Source: Syntrophaceae bacterium UBA7520
Lineage (GTDB): Bacteria; Desulfobacterota; Syntrophia; Syntrophales; Smithellaceae
Assembly: GCA_002478265.1 (NCBI GenBank)
Contig: DLNC01000012.1
Coordinates: 105,539-169,538 of the forward strand
Direction of reading: 5' to 3'
Length of the DNA: 64,000 bases
Shown here: in pieces, positions 25,964 through 34,342 of the stretch
Layout: every line of letters begins with the position of its first letter
How positions within the stretch are numbered: the first letter of the stretch is position 1
Translations under genes and position numbers: made by a program
Notes under the pieces: generated by a model
What the model was told of the DNA's origin: nothing
Seen by the model: the letters and a program-made list of their open reading frames with translations, nothing else
The model's database searches: none

Positions 25964-26959
25964 ATGGATCATCGCCGTTCATCACAATACCAGCACATAA
26001 AGGATTTCATCAGAAAAAACTTCCGTCATTTCAATGCCGCGGTTCTTGCTGATGCGGCTGAGGCTTACGCAGAACTTATGCGCCGGGGAGGGAAAATGCT
26101 GGTCGCCATGGGTGGGGCGATGAGCACGGCTGAACTGGGAATCACTCTGGCCGAAATGATCCGGCAGGACAAGGTTCACGCGATATCCTGCACCGGGGCC
26201 AATTTGGAAGAGGATTTATTCAATCTTGTCGCCCACAATTATTATGTGCGCCTGCCCAATTACCGGGATCTTAGTCCGGACGAAGAAGCAAAATTATTAG
26301 CCAGAAAACTCAACAGGGTCACCGACACGTGCATTCCCGAAGAAGAAGCCATGAGAAAAGTGGAAAGCAGGCTTCTCGAACTCTGGAAAGAAGCGCAGAA
26401 CGAAAACAAAAGGTTTTTTCCCTATGAGTTTATTTTTCAGCTCATAAAAACCGGCGTTTTTAAAAAAGATTATCAGATTGATGAAAAGAATTCCTGGCTG
26501 GTTGCCGCTTGTGAAAAAAACATCCCTGTTTTTGTTCCCGGCTGGGAAGATTCCACACTGGGAAATTTTTTTATTTCCAATATCCGGAAAAACAAAATTA
26601 AAAACATATCCCTCGTCAAATCCGGGCTGGAAACAATGGACACGCTTATCGCCTGGTATCTAAATGCTTCCCGTGAAAGCGACATCGGTTTTTTCCAGAT
26701 CGGCGGCGGAATATCCGGAGATTTTGCCATCAGCGTTGTCCCTCTTATCAGGCAGGATCTTCAAGTTGAAACCTGCAAGCTCTGGGCCTATTTTTGCCAG
26801 ATATCGGACAGCACCACCTCCTACGGATCATACAGCGGCGCCATCCCCAACGAAAAAATAACATGGGAAAAACTTGCGGTAGACACGCCGAAATTTATAA
26901 TTGAAAGTGACGCGACCATCGTCGTCCCGCTGATATTTGCCTACGTGCTGGCCGGATGA
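25964..26959 (+). CDS. Deoxyhypusine synthase-like protein lacking the catalytic lysine
   Basis: This 331-residue protein matches the bacterial deoxyhypusine-synthase-like family along its whole length: GGAMSTAELG, SCTGANLEEDLFNLVAH, VPGWEDSTLGN, SDSTTSYGSYSGA and the terminal IIESDATIVVPLIFA. In true DHS a Lys three positions after the GGG turn forms the covalent intermediate with the aminobutyl group. Here the turn is GGGISG (247-252), so that position is Gly. Bacteria lack eIF5A, and the role of these Lys-less proteins is unknown; polyamine chemistry is a guess. A clear AGGAG precedes the ATG. Confidence 0.88.
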   Translation: MDHRRSSQYQHIKDFIRKNFRHFNAAVLADAAEAYAELMRRGGKMLVAMGGAMSTAELGITLAEMIRQDKVHAISCTGANLEEDLFNLVAHNYYVRLPNYRDLSPDEEAKLLARKLNRVTDTCIPEEEAMRKVESRLLELWKEAQNENKRFFPYEFIFQLIKTGVFKKDYQIDEKNSWLVAACEKNIPVFVPGWEDSTLGNFFISNIRKNKIKNISLVKSGLETMDTLIAWYLNASRESDIGFFQIGGGISGDFAISVVPLIRQDLQVETCKLWAYFCQISDSTTSYGSYSGAIPNEKITWEKLAVDTPKFIIESDATIVVPLIFAYVLAG

Positions 26960-26995
26960 CAAAATGTGACGTTTTGATTACTGACGCACAATTTA

Positions 26996-29587
26996 TCATT
27001 TGCCAAAAAAGCAGACCATTTTCTGCGTAACAATATCCGACAACAGGCGCAAATCCTTGTCCCGCGCATCATAGACCTTCACCACGTCGGAAAAACGGGT
27101 ATCATCCGGCATTAAATCCGCAAGGATATTTGCCTGCTTCTTCATCCAGGCGCTGTTAAAAATCACGCCTTCTTTTTCCGGATATATCGCCATATAGAAA
27201 ATATCCATTTCCACCATGTCCTGGAAAAAATGAGTGCCGAAAGAAAGGTCGGGTATCAAGGAGCCATCCTGATAAGATATCTCCCCGATAGCCGTGATAT
27301 TGTTGATTTCGGAAAAACGCACGGGAACGCCCATCGCCGGAGTGGTGGTGCCCCAGCGTCCCGGGCCCAGCAGAATCGTCGGCATCTTTTCCCTCTTGCC
27401 TATTTGTTTATTGAGCTTGCCCACCAGTCTGGCAACTTCATGCTTGTCGGATAAATTTAATTTCGCGTAACCCTGCGGATCAATATAAATAATTCTTGAT
27501 ATTCCCAGGTATACGCTGCCGCCCATAAAATTCGCTTCCTGCTGCAGCAGAATTTTACTTTTAGCGATTTTTTCCGGAATTTCCACGCGGCTGTAGTGGC
27601 CCTTCGTCTGAAAAGGCCGACACTGCAGCAGATTTATTTTAAGATTTCCTTCCGCGTTAAAGTTGGCCGTAAATTCAATGTCCACGGGATAGCGGTAAAT
27701 CCGCTCCAGCGTCTTGAGCATTTTGGACATCACCTGCGAAAAGGGAGTGTTGGAAAGAAGCTCGTCAAAAGTCAAAAGCCAGGTGTCACGCGCCTCTCTG
27801 CCTAGTGATTTCATGTATTCGGCGGCGGCATTGTCTTTGATCGCCATCAGTTCAATATGCGTCGCATATGTGGGATTAAGAACATCCGCCGTGGAGACCG
27901 ATTCGAATTTATTTTCATTCAGGTTGAGCACATCAACTTCATGCTGAGAAAAACGGCGCATATCTTCCTGATTCGCGTAAGGCTTCACCAGCGGCACGTC
28001 CAGGGCGACAATCCGCGGATAATCATTTTCCACGCGGTTAACAGCGCGCGTGCCGAGCCCAAATACTATGCGCAGCATGCCCGCCTGCGGCTCCATCCCT
28101 TTTTGCCAGACAAAAGTGTTGTAGGAAAGACCGACGCCGGCAAGATCAGGAAAAAAATAGTGTTTACGATGCGCGCCGGAAACCCGCTGTACCAGAAGAG
28201 CCATTTGTTCGTCAAGCTGGGCCAGCCCGCGCTGCAGACGATAGGTCAGAGCGTCCGCATTCATGGTGCTGGCAAATATTTTGCGGACGGCCTCTTCGAA
28301 ATTGTTGTAGCGCTGCTCGGGCGTTCCCTGATTAGGGCAAAAATAACTCTCATATTTTCCCGCGAATGCGTTGCCGAAAGCGTCTTCCAGCAAGGAACTG
28401 GAACGCACAATAATCGGCGCCTGCCCGAAATATTCCAGCATCAATTGAAACTGTTCCTTGATTTCATCCGGGAAAACGCCGTGCAGCATCTTTTCCCTCA
28501 ATTCCCTGGCTACTTCAAAATATCCCTCTTCGGTCTTTTGCGCCATCAGCAGTTTCCACCATCCGTTTTGCACCATGTAAGAATAGAAAATATCCGAGCC
28601 GATATAAAACGAATCATGCAGCTCCAGGTGCTTTTCCCAATCCAGAGAAATATCCTTGCGCAAAATATTGCGTGACAGGAGCATGCCCACGGATTTACCT
28701 CCGATAAAGCCCGTGCCGATCAGCCGCTTTTTGATTTCCACCAGGTCTTCCAGCGTGAAATATTCTTTTACCAGCGCCAGCATGCGTTTTTCCCTGCCGA
28801 TCAGCACGCGGGAAAGCGTTTCGACCATTTCCTGCTTTTCCTGAACCGCAGAGGGGTCTTTTAAAATATCATCGGCCTGGAGGAAAATTCTGTCCCAGTA
28901 ATCAAGATTCCTTTCGCCGCTGGTCGCGTTTTTATCGGATAAATAGGAAAAAAAGCTGGCCGCGTCCGCGCTGTTGAGAATCGGAACAAATTTGCCGTTT
29001 TGCATGATGTGCGGCAAAAACATTGTGGGCGTGTAACGTTTCCAAGCTTTTAAAGGATGGACACAGAGTTTACCCTGGTGGTTGTAAACATCAAGCAGAA
29101 CCTGTGTTGTTTCACGGATACGCGCCACAGTTTTAAATGAATGGCTGCTGCGCAAAATAGCGAAATAAGCGACGGTATTCAATTCAAACAGATAGGGACA
29201 GGTGATGACAAAGAAATTGCCGATCATCAGGTCGGTTGCCCAAGCCATAAGCAAATCGGAAAGGCAGTCGAAAACATAGAAGACATCACGTCCTTCGTCG
29301 CGGACAATGTTGTGCACCTGCGTGGAGAAAGATTCAAAACCGCTATTGGCGTTTAACGTGTAAATTTGGACAGAATCATTCTTTTCCATAAGCGGCGGGT
29401 GCGAGGCAAAACGCATGTAAACAAGCCGCCTTTTTTCCCGCAGCGCGGTTTTCACGTATGGATCAACAAATTTCTTATAGTCAGCGATATCGTCGACCTG
29501 TAAAACTACATTATCCCCCATTTGCAGATAATTAATAATTTCATCCAAACCGCTGATACCGGTGCTTACTTGCTGTATTGGCGTCAT
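26996..29587 (-). CDS. PEP/pyruvate-binding (PPDK N-terminal) domain protein with RecA/KaiC-like N-terminus
   Basis: This is an 863-residue protein. Residues 1-210 look like a RecA/KaiC-type fold (STGISGLDEIINYLQMGDNVVLQ, VFYVFDCLSDLLMAW), but the Walker A Gly-Lys-Thr is missing. Residues ~290-720 are an ATP-grasp/PEP-synthase N-terminal domain (FIGGKSVGMLLSRNIL, IIVRSSSLLEDAFGNAFAGKYES), and the tail has LGPGRWGTTTPAMGVPVRFSEI. The phospho-His swivelling domain and PEP-binding barrel of PEP synthase are not seen. Such proteins recur in Desulfobacterota but the reaction is unknown. It is convergent with the deoxyhypusine-synthase-like gene. Confidence 0.78.
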   Translation of the reverse strand: MTPIQQVSTGISGLDEIINYLQMGDNVVLQVDDIADYKKFVDPYVKTALREKRRLVYMRFASHPPLMEKNDSVQIYTLNANSGFESFSTQVHNIVRDEGRDVFYVFDCLSDLLMAWATDLMIGNFFVITCPYLFELNTVAYFAILRSSHSFKTVARIRETTQVLLDVYNHQGKLCVHPLKAWKRYTPTMFLPHIMQNGKFVPILNSADAASFFSYLSDKNATSGERNLDYWDRIFLQADDILKDPSAVQEKQEMVETLSRVLIGREKRMLALVKEYFTLEDLVEIKKRLIGTGFIGGKSVGMLLSRNILRKDISLDWEKHLELHDSFYIGSDIFYSYMVQNGWWKLLMAQKTEEGYFEVARELREKMLHGVFPDEIKEQFQLMLEYFGQAPIIVRSSSLLEDAFGNAFAGKYESYFCPNQGTPEQRYNNFEEAVRKIFASTMNADALTYRLQRGLAQLDEQMALLVQRVSGAHRKHYFFPDLAGVGLSYNTFVWQKGMEPQAGMLRIVFGLGTRAVNRVENDYPRIVALDVPLVKPYANQEDMRRFSQHEVDVLNLNENKFESVSTADVLNPTYATHIELMAIKDNAAAEYMKSLGREARDTWLLTFDELLSNTPFSQVMSKMLKTLERIYRYPVDIEFTANFNAEGNLKINLLQCRPFQTKGHYSRVEIPEKIAKSKILLQQEANFMGGSVYLGISRIIYIDPQGYAKLNLSDKHEVARLVGKLNKQIGKREKMPTILLGPGRWGTTTPAMGVPVRFSEINNITAIGEISYQDGSLIPDLSFGTHFFQDMVEMDIFYMAIYPEKEGVIFNSAWMKKQANILADLMPDDTRFSDVVKVYDARDKDLRLLSDIVTQKMVCFFGK

Positions 29588-29899
29588 GATATTTTCCCTT
29601 TTTGTTTAACTTCTATTCCTGGAACAATTTTGTTCCATTCTTAAGAGACATTTATGTTGCGCAGCCACGAATGTCTTTAGTCCAAAATAACTTACGAAGC
29701 TATAAGGCATTGAATTTAAATATATTATATTCATTCTATACTTTCAAAATGACTCTTGCGCCAAATTCGGGAATATATCCACGTTTTAGTTTTATCAAAT
29801 AACGTGCCAACCAAAATAACTTTGTAACATTTATCAAATCTTTCACCTTGACTTTAATATAGCTTAATTTCTAAATGAACACAGCAGGAGTTTGCAATC
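29588..29899. other. Divergent intergenic region
   Basis: These 312 AT-rich bases separate the divergent PEP-domain and ferredoxin genes. The region holds a short palindrome (29621-29636) and a TTGACT at 29848-29853 without a convincing -10. The 66-codon frame at 29602-29802 has no ribosome site and looks spurious. Confidence 0.5.
29621..29636. promoter_or_regulatory. Palindrome GGAACAA-TT-TTGTTCC
   Basis: Seven-base perfect arms around a 2-base centre lie 34 bases upstream of the start of the PEP-domain gene. This is a plausible repressor or activator site; the regulator is unknown. Confidence 0.4.
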
Positions 29900-30619
29900 A
29901 TGAAAGATTTTAGCAATGTCATAAAGGATGTTATCCCTAAAGAAAGGAATTACTCCTTTGGTTATGCCGATCTACAGGGGCTTCTGCCGGATAAATATCT
30001 CGGTTTTGAATATGCCATAGTGCTTGCCCGCCGACTTGATGACGCCATCATAAACTCAATAGTCAATGGCCCGAACATCGAATACTACAACCACTACAAT
30101 GAAGTTAACAAGGAGCTTTCCGAAGCGGCTAATCTCTTAGGCGAAAAAATCCGTCGCTTTGACGCTCAGGCCATGGTCATTGAACCCACAATAACGGATA
30201 AAGACCTGGATGACAATTTTATCAAAACTCTGCGTTTTGATTTTTCCCATAAAATGGCGGCAACACGCGCGGGGCTGGGCTGGATCGGGAAAACCGCTTT
30301 ATTCATTTCCAAAGAATACGGCCCGCGTGTGCGACTGGCAACGGTGCTTACCGATTATCCTGTTCCTGTCTGCACCCGTCCTATTGAAGAAAGTAAATGC
30401 GGAACTTGTGATCTGTGCGTCCGGATCTGTCCGGCGCACGCGGCAAATGGCCGGCCCTGGAACATTAATGTTGACCGTAATGATTTTTTTGACCCGTTTG
30501 CCTGCCTGAAAAAAGCGCGCGAATTATCTTTTAATAACTTTGGCAAGAAAACCAGCATTTGCGGCAAATGCATCGCTGTTTGCCCGATTGGCAAGAAGAA
30601 GAAAATGGCCAAGCGCTGA
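29900..30619 (+). CDS. QueG-like 4Fe-4S double-cluster protein
   Basis: This 239-residue protein has a C-terminal di-cluster ferredoxin fold: CGTCDLCVRICP near residue 170 and CGKCIAVCPIGKKK at the end, with further Cys nearby. The central stretch TRAGLGWIGKTALFISKEYGPRVRLATVLTDYP is the conserved block of the epoxyqueuosine-reductase (QueG, COG1600) superfamily. It is shorter than QueG (about 240 versus 310-380 residues) and lacks HEAT repeats, so a different reductive role is likely. AGGAG precedes the ATG. It is monocistronic and convergent with the flavodoxin gene. Confidence 0.8.
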   Translation: MKDFSNVIKDVIPKERNYSFGYADLQGLLPDKYLGFEYAIVLARRLDDAIINSIVNGPNIEYYNHYNEVNKELSEAANLLGEKIRRFDAQAMVIEPTITDKDLDDNFIKTLRFDFSHKMAATRAGLGWIGKTALFISKEYGPRVRLATVLTDYPVPVCTRPIEESKCGTCDLCVRICPAHAANGRPWNINVDRNDFFDPFACLKKARELSFNNFGKKTSICGKCIAVCPIGKKKKMAKR

Positions 30620-30713
30620 ACTAATAAATATGCCTGGCATAGGCGGGCTTCTCTTGTGCAAACAACAAAAGGACTTCACCCACCTTAACTATATTCGCCA
30701 GAGAAACCTGCAA

Positions 30714-31169
30714 TCAATATATTCGCATCTGACAACCGCCGGCCAATGTTCCTCCCAGTTCGCGGCATTGTTCTAATATCTCTTGCGTAATCTTGCCTTT
30801 GGCAATAACCGGCTCAAAAACTTTTTTGAATTTGTAACCCAGTGCAATGCGCTCGATGGCCTTAAGCGCACCGCTGCCGTCGTTGCCGGCGCTGATAAAA
30901 ACAACGAAGGGCTTGCGAAAAACCTTATCCTGGGCTTCAGAATAAGTGCGGTCGAAAAAATCCTTGAGCATCCCGGACATATAGCCGAAATTCTCCGGCG
31001 TGCCTACCGCCAGGCCGTCCGCCGCTAATAAATCTTCCAGCGTGGCATCAGCGGCCTTTTTAAAAATTACCTCCACGCCTTCCACCGCTCGCGCCCCTTC
31101 GGCCACGGCTTCGGCCATCATCTGGGTATTGCCTGTCTGCGAATGATAAATAATTAATATTCTGGTCAT
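30714..31169 (-). CDS. Flavodoxin family protein
   Basis: The 151-residue single-domain flavodoxin has the FMN phosphate loop ILIIYHSQTGNTQMMAEAVAEG at the N-terminus, the isoalloxazine loop GTPENFGYMSGMLKDFFDRTY near residues 63-83, and a third loop SAGNDGSGAL. It probably carries electrons for ferredoxin-linked reactions. The start at 31169 has AGGA 6 bases upstream; the longer frame from 31292 would add 41 unlikely residues reaching the arsR promoter. It is divergent from arsR. Confidence 0.88.
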   Translation of the reverse strand: MTRILIIYHSQTGNTQMMAEAVAEGARAVEGVEVIFKKAADATLEDLLAADGLAVGTPENFGYMSGMLKDFFDRTYSEAQDKVFRKPFVVFISAGNDGSGALKAIERIALGYKFKKVFEPVIAKGKITQEILEQCRELGGTLAGGCQMRIY

Positions 31170-31285
31170 TTTTTCCTGTAGTCTTTTTTTCAATACTATA
31201 ATGAAACGCGATTGATGGTAAAGAAATTTTTCTGCGCAACCTTCCCGAGCTCGGTCAAAAGCCGGAAGTGCCTGGCAAAAAACAT

Positions 31286-31325
31286 TTGACATCCATGTCT
31301 ATTTGGCTATATTGCCAAATAGACA
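31286..31325 (+). promoter_or_regulatory. arsR promoter with overlapping palindromic operator
   Basis: TTGACA (31286-31291) and TATATT (31308-31313) are spaced by 16 bases. A perfect 12-bp inverted repeat TGTCTATTTGGC / GCCAAATAGACA occupies 31296-31307 and 31314-31325, with the -10 hexamer exactly in its centre. This is the expected design for ArsR-family repression: the repressor covers the -10 until it binds metalloid. The ATG of arsR follows 15 bases later. Confidence 0.88.
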
Positions 31326-31340
31326 CACAGGCATTGCGCA

Positions 31341-31673
31341 ATGAAAAAAAGAGAAAAGACCGTATATGAAGCACGGGCGAAAGTAATCAAGGCCATCGCC
31401 CACCCCAGCCGCCTGCTGATCATCGAGGAGCTGCAGCGTCAGGAGAGGTGCGTAAACGAACTTACCGAAATGATCGGCGCGGACACTTCCACCGTCTCCA
31501 AGCATTTAAGCGTGCTTAAAAATGCCGGGCTGGTGGCTGATGAAAAAAGAGGCAATTCCATTTTCTATAGCCTGCGCTGTCCCTGTATTATGGGGTTCAT
31601 GGGCTGTGTAGAAGAGGTGCTTTCCGCTAATGCTGAAGCTCAAAAAAACATTATGAAGTTATGCAAGAGATAG
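31341..31673 (+). CDS. arsR: ArsR/SmtB-family metalloregulator
   Basis: The 110-residue winged-helix repressor has a recognition helix in GADTSTVSKHLSVLKNAGLV and a wing EKRGNSIFYSL. A Cys in ERCVNELTEM lies at the position of the classic ELCVCDL metalloid site but only one Cys is kept there; three more Cys in RCPCIMGFMGC after the wing probably complete an As(III)-thiolate site, an arrangement seen in other anaerobe ArsR proteins. It is the first gene of the arsenic/thiol operon and presumably binds the palindrome just upstream. Confidence 0.92.
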   Translation: MKKREKTVYEARAKVIKAIAHPSRLLIIEELQRQERCVNELTEMIGADTSTVSKHLSVLKNAGLVADEKRGNSIFYSLRCPCIMGFMGCVEEVLSANAEAQKNIMKLCKR

Positions 31674-31683
31674 GAGAAGAAAC

Positions 31684-31923
31684 ATGAAAAAGATAGAAAT
31701 ACTGGGCACGGGCTGCGCGAAATGCCACAAGCTTGAAGAAATGGTGCGCGACATAGTAACAAAAGAAGATATAAACGCCGAAATATCAAAGATAAATGAT
31801 TTAAAAAAAATTATGAGTTACGGCGTGATGACCACGCCCGCGCTCGTTATTGACGGCGAAGTAAAAGCCGCAGGCAAACTCCCCTCTACTGAAGAAATAA
31901 AGAAAATGATCATACAAAAATGA
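31684..31923 (+). CDS. Small redox-active thioredoxin-fold protein (CxxC)
   Basis: This 79-residue thioredoxin-like protein has the active site GTGCAKCHKLEEM (Cys12, Cys15) and the cis-Pro loop TTPALVIDGEV. It belongs to the small disulfide-reductase family often found beside arsR and permease genes in anaerobes. It lies 10 bases after arsR with GGAG before the ATG. A likely role is electron supply for arsenate reduction or maintenance of thiols, inferred from position. Confidence 0.87.
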   Translation: MKKIEILGTGCAKCHKLEEMVRDIVTKEDINAEISKINDLKKIMSYGVMTTPALVIDGEVKAAGKLPSTEEIKKMIIQK

Positions 31924-31979
31924 CTTCTTGTTTGTCGTAAAAGCGGCAAACGACATAATTATTATCAGGAGGTGTTTCT

Positions 31980-32756
31980 ATGATGTTCATAATTTATCTC
32001 ATAACGGGTCTCTTGGCTGGTGTTGTAGGCGGTTTATTGGGCACAGGCGGCTGCGCGCTCATTATGCCGGTAATTCGTTTTGGTTTTAATTTTGATCCGG
32101 CAATAGCTGTAGGCACTACTCTGACCGCAGTGGTCTTTACCGCCGGTTCCGGCGCCATACAACATCTACGCATGAAAAACGTGGACAAGACAACCGCACT
32201 TCAAGTTGGCGTCAGCGGCGTAGCCGGAGTCATTATCGGCTCTATTATCTTTGCATATATTAAGGATTACGGAGATGTAATTGACCTCATCGTCGGAATT
32301 GCTTTTATCCTTGTTTCCTTGCGTATGCTTTATGAGGGCCTCTTAGGAAAAACTCCTCCCGCGCCTGCCGGAACCACGATGCCCGGAACCCCGATTGCTA
32401 AATCTGCTTTGGGAACATCAATCGGCACACTCACCGGTATTATCGGTTTGGGTGGAGGATACGCCCTGGTTCCTTCTTTTCTTTATTTTCTGAAAGCTCC
32501 CATGAAACTTGCCATAGGAACATCTATGGCATCTTTTGTGTGGATTGCTCTTGTGGGATCAATTTTCAAAATTTATCAAGGAGTGGTTAATATTCCCGTC
32601 GCTGTCACGCTGGGCGTGGGAGCATTAATCGGCGCTATTTTCGGAGCAAAACTTGTTGCCAAATTCAAACCAAACGTTCTGAAAGCGCTCTTTGGATTTT
32701 TGTTCCTCTATGTGTCACTAAAATATATTTTGCTTTATTTTGGGATACATATTTAA
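31980..32756 (+). CDS. TauE/SafE-family sulfite exporter-like permease
   Basis: The 258-residue protein has about eight hydrophobic helices in two repeats. Each repeat opens with the family Gly-rich motif (GLLAGVVGGLLGTGGCALIMPV and LTGIIGLGGGYALVPSFLY). Family members export sulfite, sulfoacetate or other anions. In an arsenic operon its substrate could be a sulfur or arsenic-thiol compound; this cannot be decided. AGGAGG lies 7 bases before the first of two tandem ATGs. Confidence 0.85.
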   Translation: MMFIIYLITGLLAGVVGGLLGTGGCALIMPVIRFGFNFDPAIAVGTTLTAVVFTAGSGAIQHLRMKNVDKTTALQVGVSGVAGVIIGSIIFAYIKDYGDVIDLIVGIAFILVSLRMLYEGLLGKTPPAPAGTTMPGTPIAKSALGTSIGTLTGIIGLGGGYALVPSFLYFLKAPMKLAIGTSMASFVWIALVGSIFKIYQGVVNIPVAVTLGVGALIGAIFGAKLVAKFKPNVLKALFGFLFLYVSLKYILLYFGIHI

Positions 32757-32830
32757 AAAGGAACATAATTATTTCTGATTGTTATGAAGGCGGCACTAAA
32801 TTAATTTATTACTGCACCGGATCGGCGGAT

Positions 32831-33625
32831 GTGGGTGAAATTGCAGATCGCATGGCGCGCCGTCTGCGCGATGAAGGTTATGCGCTTATGACCTGTCTGG
32901 CCGGTGTGGGCGCGGGACTTTCCGCTTTTGTCCAGTCGGCCATAGGCGCGGACGAAAACATTACGATTGACGGATGTGCTACTGCCTGCGCCAGAAAGTC
33001 ACTGGAGCGTATTGGTGTTAGCCCAAAATCTTATATGTTAACCAATCTTGGACTGGAAAAACATGAAACGTCCGTTACGGAAAAGGTTATAGATGAAATT
33101 TATAAAAAAATAATAAATGGCGGCAGCTTCTTGGCAACAACAATCCCAGAAACTATTGATAGCTGCTGTGGAATGAAAATATTAAAAAATAAAGGAGAGC
33201 AAATGTCTTTAAGAGTAAAACGAATCGGTTCCTTAGCCCTTTTGATGTTTTTTATTCTCATCTTACTTTTAGCAAACTATCATTGCGCCGTTGCCCAGGA
33301 AAAAGACAACAAAACAACGCCAAAACCGGAAAAAGCTGTTATGCCTCTGGTGACTTTTGTGGAAATCGGCTCCGTTAATTGCATCCCCTGTCGCGCTATG
33401 CAGCCGATCATGAAAGCGGTGGAAGAAGAATTCGGCAAGCAGGTCAAGGTCGTGTTTCATGACGTATGGACGCCGAAAGGGAAAATGGACGCGGCAAAAT
33501 ATAATATCCGCGTAATTCCCACGCAGGTTTTTCTGGACAAGGACGGCAAAGAATATTTTCGTCACGAAGGCTATTATCCTAAGGCGGATGTCGTAAGAGT
33601 TCTGAAAATACAGGGGGTCAAATAA
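32831..33625 (+). CDS. DGC-domain zinc-binding protein joined in frame to a membrane-anchored thioredoxin-like protein
   Basis: The 264-residue frame starts with GTG at 32831. Residues 1-90 are a DGC domain (CLAGVGAGLSAF, IDGCATACARKSLE). Residues ~125-264 are a signal-anchor (SLALLMFFILILLLANY) plus a thioredoxin domain with active site VNCIPCRAMQP and cis-Pro VIPTQVFLDKDG. The reading frame is open upstream to 32757 and encodes the missing DGC N-terminus (YYCTGSADVG), but with no ATG, GTG or TTG; ATT at 32768, 6 bases after AAGGA, is a candidate. The thioredoxin half has its own GGAGAG and ATG at 33203. So these may be two genes whose separating stop was lost, or a genuine fusion. Confidence 0.65.
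   Translation: MGEIADRMARRLRDEGYALMTCLAGVGAGLSAFVQSAIGADENITIDGCATACARKSLERIGVSPKSYMLTNLGLEKHETSVTEKVIDEIYKKIINGGSFLATTIPETIDSCCGMKILKNKGEQMSLRVKRIGSLALLMFFILILLLANYHCAVAQEKDNKTTPKPEKAVMPLVTFVEIGSVNCIPCRAMQPIMKAVEEEFGKQVKVVFHDVWTPKGKMDAAKYNIRVIPTQVFLDKDGKEYFRHEGYYPKADVVRVLKIQGVK
33192..33205 (+). promoter_or_regulatory. Internal ribosome site and ATG for the thioredoxin half
   Basis: AAAGGAGAG at 33192-33199, followed by ATG at 33203-33205, opens a 140-residue protein beginning with a basic N-region and hydrophobic signal anchor, exactly as a secreted thioredoxin should. It suggests independent translation of this part (33203-33625). Confidence 0.7.
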
Positions 33626-34339
33626 GTGCTCGTTGACCTCTTTACCTGGCTGGCGAACGCGCTGACCCAGTCTCCGGAAATTGCCATCGGCGCGGCGTTT
33701 GTTTGGGGTATACTATCGGTAATACTTTCGCCCTGCCACATTGCCTGTATCCCCTTGATCGTCGGCTTCATCGATGGCCAGGGAAATATAAGCACAGGAA
33801 GGGCTTTTCTTCTTTCGTTGCTTTTTGGATTAGGCATCCTCATTACGATTGGTCTGATCGGTATAATCACGGGGCTGGCCGGACGGACAATGGGGGACAT
33901 AGGTGGCTATGGTAATTATTTTGTCGCGGTTGTTTTTTTCGCCGTTGGATTGAACTTGCTCGGAATTTTGCCTTTACCTTTCATGGAAGGCGGGGCAAAC
34001 CCGAATTACAAGAGAAAAGGATTTCTTGCAGCTTTTATTTTGGGCCTTCTGTTTGGTGTAGCATTAGGACCTTGCACATTTGCCTATATGGCAACTATGC
34101 TGGGCGTAGTCTTTAGCATGGCATCAACGCAAATGATGCTGGCAATGGCACTTCTCGCGGCTTTTGCCATCGGCCACTGCGCTGTATTGGTTTTCGCGGG
34201 AACATTTACGGAAGTTGTGCAGCATTACCTGAGTTGGAGTGAAAAGTCCAAAGGCGCAGAGATTCTCAAAAAGACCTGCGGAGTATTGGTAATGCTGGGC
34301 GGCGTTTATCTTGTCGCCCTTAATTTAATGCAAGGATAA
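33626..34339 (+). CDS. CcdA-type thiol-disulfide electron conduit
   Basis: The 237-residue protein with about six transmembrane helices has the paired Cys of the CcdA/DsbD family: SPCHIACIP in helix 1 and GPCTFAYMA in helix 4. It moves reducing equivalents from cytoplasmic thioredoxin across the membrane. The start is GTG at 33626, directly after the TAA of the thioredoxin-like gene, with GGGGG upstream, so the two are coupled and the extracytoplasmic thioredoxin is its likely partner. Confidence 0.88.
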   Translation: MLVDLFTWLANALTQSPEIAIGAAFVWGILSVILSPCHIACIPLIVGFIDGQGNISTGRAFLLSLLFGLGILITIGLIGIITGLAGRTMGDIGGYGNYFVAVVFFAVGLNLLGILPLPFMEGGANPNYKRKGFLAAFILGLLFGVALGPCTFAYMATMLGVVFSMASTQMMLAMALLAAFAIGHCAVLVFAGTFTEVVQHYLSWSEKSKGAEILKKTCGVLVMLGGVYLVALNLMQG

Positions 34340-34342
34340 CGA

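Noticed and set aside
27857..28675. 272-codon plus-strand frame inside the PEP-domain gene
   Set aside because: Antisense shadow; no ribosome site and no recognisable domain, whereas the opposite strand encodes conserved ATP-grasp motifs.
29602..29802. 66-codon frame in the divergent intergenic region
   Set aside because: No ribosome site, low-complexity AT-rich composition and no family resemblance.
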